A DNA stretch of 9,171 nt, from assembly GCA_964532155.1 (NCBI GenBank), contig CAZHGN010000053.1:1-9171 (forward strand), written 5' to 3'. Made by a program: the position numbers and the translations under genes. Positions 5,784 through 9,171 of the stretch are shown here, piece after piece; the stretch's first letter is position 1; every line of letters begins with the position of its first letter. This DNA is from HGM11416 sp964532155. GTDB lineage: Bacteria > Bacillota > Clostridia > Christensenellales > Borkfalkiaceae. The notes under the pieces are model-generated. The model searched no databases. It was not told the DNA's origin and worked only from the letters and a program-made list of their open reading frames with translations.

Positions 5784-5811
5784 ACGGCGCGGAGTATTTC
5801 CGCGCCGTTTT
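5784..5811 (+). terminator. Rho-independent terminator after pgk
   Basis: ACGGCGCGGA (5784-5793) pairs perfectly with TCCGCGCCGT (5799-5808) around a 5-nt loop. Counting the last base of the stem, four Ts follow at 5808-5811. The stem is very stable although the T run is short. A direct repeat ACGTTCAC (5766-5773 and 5778-5785) lies just before it and overlaps its foot. Confidence 0.8.
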
Positions 5812-5842
5812 ACATGGGGATTTTTTGGTTCTTTGTCAAATG

Positions 5843-5857
5843 TCGGGGTGTACCCGA
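5843..5857. other. Small GC hairpin in the pgk-tldD gap
   Basis: TCGGG (5843-5847) and CCCGA (5853-5857) form a perfect 5-bp hairpin; within it GGGT-GT-ACCC is an alternative pairing. No T run follows. Its role is unknown. Apart from this, the dyad at 5911 and the tldD promoter, I see nothing in 5812-5998. Confidence 0.25.
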
Positions 5858-5910
5858 TAGAAAGTTTAACGGCGGCGCGATCGACTTGCGCTATTTTCTG
5901 TTTAACTCTT

Positions 5911-5926
5911 AAATTGAGTTCAATTT
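5911..5926. promoter_or_regulatory. Operator-like dyad upstream of the tldD promoter
   Basis: AAATTGA (5911-5917), GT, TCAATTT (5920-5926) is a perfect 16-bp dyad ending 1 bp before the -35 box. An overlapping shorter pair, AACTC (5904-5908)/GAGTT (5916-5920), shares its centre bases. The position suits an activator or repressor site; the regulator is unknown. Confidence 0.4.
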
Positions 5927-5927
5927 G

Positions 5928-5956
5928 TTGCGATTATCGATAAAAAATGATATAAT
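5928..5956 (+). promoter_or_regulatory. Extended -10 promoter of tldD-tldE
   Basis: TTGCGA (5928-5933, 4 of 6 consensus), 17 bp, then a perfect TATAAT (5951-5956) preceded by TGA. Transcription should start near 5963 and produce a 36-nt leader with AAGGAG (5984-5989). Confidence 0.75.
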
Positions 5957-5998
5957 AAATAAAAATAAGCAAAATCCAAAATCAAGGAGAAGTTATTT

Positions 5999-7402
5999 AT
6001 GCCTTTTTCAACGTATTTAAACTCGAAAAGGGGCGAAATCAAAGAGCTTGTTGCGGAACTCGGTAAAAAATTTGCCTACGTCAGCGTACTTGCAACCGAC
6101 GTTAAGTCGTCGCTTGTAAATGCTAACCGTAGCAGTTCCGTAATGAGTGAGGGTTCGGCGTCCGAATGCGGGTTCGTCGTAAAACTTAACGACGGTCGCA
6201 GTTTTTATGAATATTCCACCGACGATATTTCCGGCGACAAAAAACAACTCGCTAAAAAAATAATAGACAGTCTCGAGATTGCGGGCGATTTAATTGATTC
6301 TCAAATCGTCGTGAGTAACGTCGGCGACGAAAAATTGGTGCAATCGTTCGAGCGCCCTTGCGATTTTGACGATTACGCTCCGCAAACACTCATAGCCTTT
6401 TGCGAGGATATAAAAGACCAATTGCTTAAAAAGGACGAAAACATAGCAAACGCCGTTTGCAGACTTAACTTTTTTACCGCGTCAAAATTGTTTATTTCCA
6501 AAAATAAAGAATTAGATCAATTTTACAGTTGGGTAAACGCTACCGCCATGGTCGTTTACAGCAACGGCGAAAAAATGGTTATGGCAATGGAAGGAACGTA
6601 CTCTAACCTTATGAGCGAAGCGCTCGAAGGTCTGCCAAGTCTTTTGGATAAACTTGTCGATAAAGCAATCAAACTTTCGAACGCAAAGCCGATTGTCCCG
6701 GGCGTATACGACTGTATTACCGATCCGTCCATCACCGGATTAATCGCACACGAAGCGTTTGGGCACGGCGTGGAAATGGACCAATTCGTAAAAGACCGCG
6801 CTCTTGCGAAAAAATACGTCGGCAACTACGTTGCTTCGCCTATTTGCAACATGCGCGACGGAGCGAAAGCAACTTTTTCCACCGCATCTTACTTCTTCGA
6901 CGACGACGGTGTTTTGGCGCAAGACACTCAAATTATCAAAGACGGTATTTTAGTAAACGGAATCAGCGACCTTACAAGCGCGTGCGAATTGGGAACCGTT
7001 CCGACGGGCAACGGACGTAGAGAAAACTATAAGCATAAGGCTTACGCGCGCATGACGAATACTTTTTTTGAAAAGGGAACGGATAAACTCGAGGATATGA
7101 TCGCTTCGATTAAGCACGGCTATATGCTTTTTGAAACGAACAACGGCATGGAAGATCCTAAGAATTGGCAAATTCAGTGCACTGCGGAATACGGCATAGA
7201 AATTATCGACGGCAAACTTACCGACAATTACGTTGCGCCCGTCGTAATGAGCGGTTACGTGCCCGACTTGCTTAAATCCATCACAATGATTTCAGACGAT
7301 TTTAAAATCATCGGTGCGGGGAGCTGCGGCAAAGGTTATAAAGAATGGGTTAGAGTATCCGACGGAGGCCCTGCACTAAAAGTGAAGGTGAAATTAGCAT
7401 AA
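5999..7402 (+). CDS. tldD: TldD-family zinc metallopeptidase
   Basis: Catalytic subunit of the TldD/TldE peptidase. In E. coli the heterodimer degrades unfolded peptides and matures microcin B17. The 467-residue product has the hallmark HExxxH motif as HEAFGHGVEMD (251-261), with His251 and His256 as zinc ligands and Glu252 as catalytic base. Cys443 in GSCGKGYKEWVRVSDGGP is at the place of the third zinc ligand in E. coli TldD. FDDDGV (300-305) matches the family's conserved acidic turn. AAGGAG lies 9 nt before the ATG. The stop overlaps the tldE start by one base (TAATG, 7400-7404), so translation is probably coupled. No RiPP precursor or other dedicated substrate gene is visible nearby, so a general peptide-degrading role is the safer reading. 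Confidence 0.93.
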   Translation: MPFSTYLNSKRGEIKELVAELGKKFAYVSVLATDVKSSLVNANRSSSVMSEGSASECGFVVKLNDGRSFYEYSTDDISGDKKQLAKKIIDSLEIAGDLIDSQIVVSNVGDEKLVQSFERPCDFDDYAPQTLIAFCEDIKDQLLKKDENIANAVCRLNFFTASKLFISKNKELDQFYSWVNATAMVVYSNGEKMVMAMEGTYSNLMSEALEGLPSLLDKLVDKAIKLSNAKPIVPGVYDCITDPSITGLIAHEAFGHGVEMDQFVKDRALAKKYVGNYVASPICNMRDGAKATFSTASYFFDDDGVLAQDTQIIKDGILVNGISDLTSACELGTVPTGNGRRENYKHKAYARMTNTFFEKGTDKLEDMIASIKHGYMLFETNNGMEDPKNWQIQCTAEYGIEIIDGKLTDNYVAPVVMSGYVPDLLKSITMISDDFKIIGAGSCGKGYKEWVRVSDGGPALKVKVKLA

Positions 7403-8670
7403 TGGAAAATATAATTAGAATTTTAAAGGAATTTCCGCAAGTAACCAATTATAAAATCAGCGAAACGCAAAAAACTTCGTACGAAACCTTTTTCGTTCAC
7501 GAAAAACTCGAAACCGTGCGCTCGACCTCTACGACGGACAAGTCGGTAACGGTATATTGCAGTCACGACGGTAAACTCGGCAACAGCGCGTTTGCCGTAT
7601 ACGCTTCCACGACCGAGCAAGAATTACGCCAAAAAATCGCTCTTGCAATAGAAAAAGCACGGCTCGTCAACAATCAGGCGTACGAACTCCCGAAAAAGGA
7701 GAGTTTGGCGGACGATATTTATTCTAATATGAGCGAATATAGTCCCGCCGACCTCGCTCGTCAAATCGCAAAGGCGTGTTTCGAGGCAAATAGCGAAAAA
7801 AACGCTTCCATAAACGCTTTGGAAATATTTATTAATAGAATCCGTCTGCACATAGTAAACGGCAACGGCTTGGATAAATGCGAACAAAAATATACCGCAA
7901 TGATCGAAGCAATTCCCACTTGGACGGAAGGCGAATCGGTGGAACTTTACGAACGCTATGATTTTTCCAACTTTAATTACGACGAAATTAAAGAGGAAAT
8001 TGCAGGTAAAATGCAAGAAGTTAAAGACCGCTATTTCGCAACTAAGCCGACGGTAAATCTCGCGTGCAAAGTTGTGTTGAACGCGCCCGAATTGGCTTCT
8101 CTTTTTAGGTCTATCGCTTACGAACTGAGTTATAGTGCGGTTTACGCCCACTCTAACGCTTTTAAAAAGGGCGATAATTTGCAAGACGGCGATTGCGATA
8201 AACTTTTAATTACGCTATGCGGACAAATCGAAGGCAGTCACAGAAACAGGCTCTTCGACGACGACGGCGTTTCGCTTACGCCTACGACGATAATTGAAAA
8301 CGGCGTCGTTATAAACTATCATGGCGACAATCGTTTTGCGCAATACCTTGGTGAAAAAATCACGGGCGACTTGCCTTGCATGAAGGTGAATGCGGGTAGT
8401 TTAAGCGAAGAAGATATTTCTAAAGAACCGTATTTTGAATGCTTGTCTATGAGTGGTTTGCAGGTGGATATCTATAACGATTACATCGGCGGTGAAGTTC
8501 GTTTAGCTTACTATTTTGACGGAAATAAGAAGATTCCCTTAACCGGCATTTCTATCAGCGGCAAATTAAGCGACGCGCTTTCTACCTTGCGCCTTAGCAA
8601 TAAAATCGTTACGCACGGCGGATACCGCGGTCCGCATAAAGCAGTGCTCGATAAAATCTCGATAATTTAA
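7402..8670 (+). CDS. tldE: TldE/PmbA-family partner of TldD
   Basis: Non-catalytic partner of the TldD/TldE metallopeptidase. The 422-residue product is homologous in architecture to TldD but lacks an HExxxH, as expected for TldE. It carries the RLFDDDGV turn (283-290) typical of PmbA, followed by a strand-rich C-terminal domain with a GISISGKLSDAL segment (382-393) equivalent to the conserved end of PmbA. It starts at the ATG overlapping the tldD stop; AAGGTG lies about 11 nt upstream, and coupling may supply most initiation. The protein seems complete, ending in DKISII. No terminator follows, and base composition changes abruptly straight after the stop, which is unusual for the end of an operon. 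Confidence 0.9.
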   Translation: MENIIRILKEFPQVTNYKISETQKTSYETFFVHEKLETVRSTSTTDKSVTVYCSHDGKLGNSAFAVYASTTEQELRQKIALAIEKARLVNNQAYELPKKESLADDIYSNMSEYSPADLARQIAKACFEANSEKNASINALEIFINRIRLHIVNGNGLDKCEQKYTAMIEAIPTWTEGESVELYERYDFSNFNYDEIKEEIAGKMQEVKDRYFATKPTVNLACKVVLNAPELASLFRSIAYELSYSAVYAHSNAFKKGDNLQDGDCDKLLITLCGQIEGSHRNRLFDDDGVSLTPTTIIENGVVINYHGDNRFAQYLGEKITGDLPCMKVNAGSLSEEDISKEPYFECLSMSGLQVDIYNDYIGGEVRLAYYFDGNKKIPLTGISISGKLSDALSTLRLSNKIVTHGGYRGPHKAVLDKISII

Positions 8671-8758
8671 GGCGTTGTTCTATATTAAAATTGTCGATAG
8701 TTTAATTACTAGGAATTTTGGGTGTGATATTCACTATGATTCAAAAATAGATGTTGAA
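8671..8758. other. Composition boundary between the core genome and AT-rich DNA
   Basis: Up to 8670 the sequence is mid-GC coding DNA. From about 8680 it is strongly AT-rich, with 107 G or C in the 420 bases of 8701-9120. The join lacks the hairpin terminator that closes groEL, dcd and pgk, and I see no clear sigma-A promoter for the genes after it. No direct repeat, integrase or tRNA is visible at the join. It marks an island edge, an insertion right after the tldE stop, or an assembly joint. Confidence 0.6.
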
Positions 8759-9112
8759 ATGAAATTAGTTAACTGGTTTAGTCTAAGTTACTTTGAATAT
8801 ATTGGTAGACTAAATAAAACAAGATTTATTAATAGAGCATATGAAGATTTAGACTATTGTGTTTGTTGTGAGGAAACTAAACGTTCACTTCTTCAGTCTA
8901 TACATATTAATAGAAAATTGTCACAATGGGATCCTAATAATTCATTAGTTTTATGTAAAGAACATGCTCATCTATATTTTGACGGTTTCTTTAGATTTAA
9001 TAAGAAAGGTAAAATTATTATCTTTAAAGAACATCCTTTGCTTGATAAAAGAATGCATTTAAGTAATAGTATTTTGAAATTAAAGTCACATTTTTTGTAT
9101 GAGGAGGAATAA
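8675..9112 (+). CDS. HNH_2-like endonuclease domain protein, possibly 5'-truncated
   Basis: The C-terminal half looks like an HNH nuclease of the HNH_2 type: CVCC at 62-65 (a CxxC pair), the HI of SIHINR (His77), DPNNSLVLC (86-94) with the central Asn, and HAHLYFDGFFRF (97-108), where a His followed by FD and a strand is typical. KKGKIII continues the fold. In these families the His-Asn-His set binds a divalent metal and cuts DNA. The N-terminal 60 residues match nothing I know. No start is convincing: the TTG at 8675 has only AAGG 2 nt away, and the in-frame ATG at 8759 has no SD. The frame is closed upstream by a stop at 8663, so the 5' end may have been lost at the composition boundary. 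Arg codons AGA/AGG and Leu TTA dominate, unlike tldE. The SD of the next gene lies in its last codons. Confidence 0.6.
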   Translation: MFYIKIVDSLITRNFGCDIHYDSKIDVEMKLVNWFSLSYFEYIGRLNKTRFINRAYEDLDYCVCCEETKRSLLQSIHINRKLSQWDPNNSLVLCKEHAHLYFDGFFRFNKKGKIIIFKEHPLLDKRMHLSNSILKLKSHFLYEEE

Positions 9113-9116
9113 TTAT

Positions 9117-9171
9117 ATGGAACACAAAGGTGTAATTTACATACTAACAAATCCGTCCTTTCCTCAATTTG
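9117..9171 (+). CDS. Partial GIY-YIG / T5orf172-like nuclease-domain protein
   Basis: An ATG at 9117 with a strong GGAGGA (9103-9108) at 8 nt opens a frame that runs off the window after 18 codons. The peptide MEHKGVIYILTNPSFPQF is the characteristic start of T5orf172/Mug113 domains, a GIY-YIG-related family in which G-[IVY]-[IV]-Y-[IVL]-L-T-N-P begins the first strand. GIY-YIG proteins cleave DNA with a catalytic Tyr, Arg and Glu, most of which would lie beyond the edge. The ATG is 4 bp after the HNH stop, so the two are one operon. Only the N terminus is seen, so activity and total length are unknown. Confidence 0.65.
   Translation, partial: MEHKGVIYILTNPSFPQF

Noticed and set aside
5812..5998. 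Riboswitch in front of tldD
   Set aside because: The promoter lies at 5928-5956, leaving a leader of only about 36 nt, too short for a riboswitch.
5999..8670. TldD/TldE as part of a peptide antibiotic (microcin-like) cluster
   Set aside because: No precursor peptide, cyclodehydratase or transporter gene is in the window, and the cysteine-rich ORF is about 6 kb away on the other strand.

Overview
The window looks like chromosomal DNA from a Gram-positive, Clostridia-like Firmicute. The evidence is a groES-groEL operon under a CIRCE operator, strong GGAGG-type ribosome binding sites, sigma-A promoters that often carry an extended TGN -10, and mid-GC coding sequence. I cannot name a genus. About 8.67 kb is housekeeping DNA and the last ~500 bases look foreign.

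Layout. On the minus strand at the left edge is the 5' part of a tiny cysteine-rich reading frame (137 down to the edge). Next comes an intergenic stretch (138-407) with three stacked hairpins that close the groESL operon. Then groEL (408-2033) and groES (2072-2356) on the minus strand, with a consensus sigma-A promoter and a CIRCE site, plus a decayed second CIRCE-like copy. A divergent intergenic region (2487-2827) carries a short tandem repeat, an operator-like dyad and the promoter of a plus-strand cyclophilin (2828-3349). The plus strand continues with a 91-residue protein resembling the N-terminal DNA-binding domain of PriA (3444-3719), dcd (3759-4280), a terminator preceded by a 17-bp repeat, pgk (4533-5750) with its own promoter and terminator, and tldD-tldE (5999-8670), which overlap by one base.

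Immediately after the tldE stop codon, GC content falls to about 25% (107 of 420 bases in 8701-9120, counted by hand) and codon choice changes. There is no terminator or clear promoter at the join. The AT-rich segment carries an HNH_2-like nuclease-type ORF without a good start codon, then the first 18 codons of a GIY-YIG/T5orf172-like protein with an excellent Shine-Dalgarno sequence that lies in the last codons of the HNH ORF. This tandem pair of nuclease folds is the accessory part of the window and the best candidate for something new. It could be the edge of a genomic island or defence locus, phage-derived DNA, or a contig-joining artefact.

How the genes relate. GroES/GroEL and the cyclophilin form a divergent protein-folding cluster. 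Dcd supplies dUMP or dUTP for thymidylate synthesis, Pgk is glycolytic, and TldD/TldE form a metallopeptidase heterodimer. No pathway links the three groups; they are probably neighbours only by chance.
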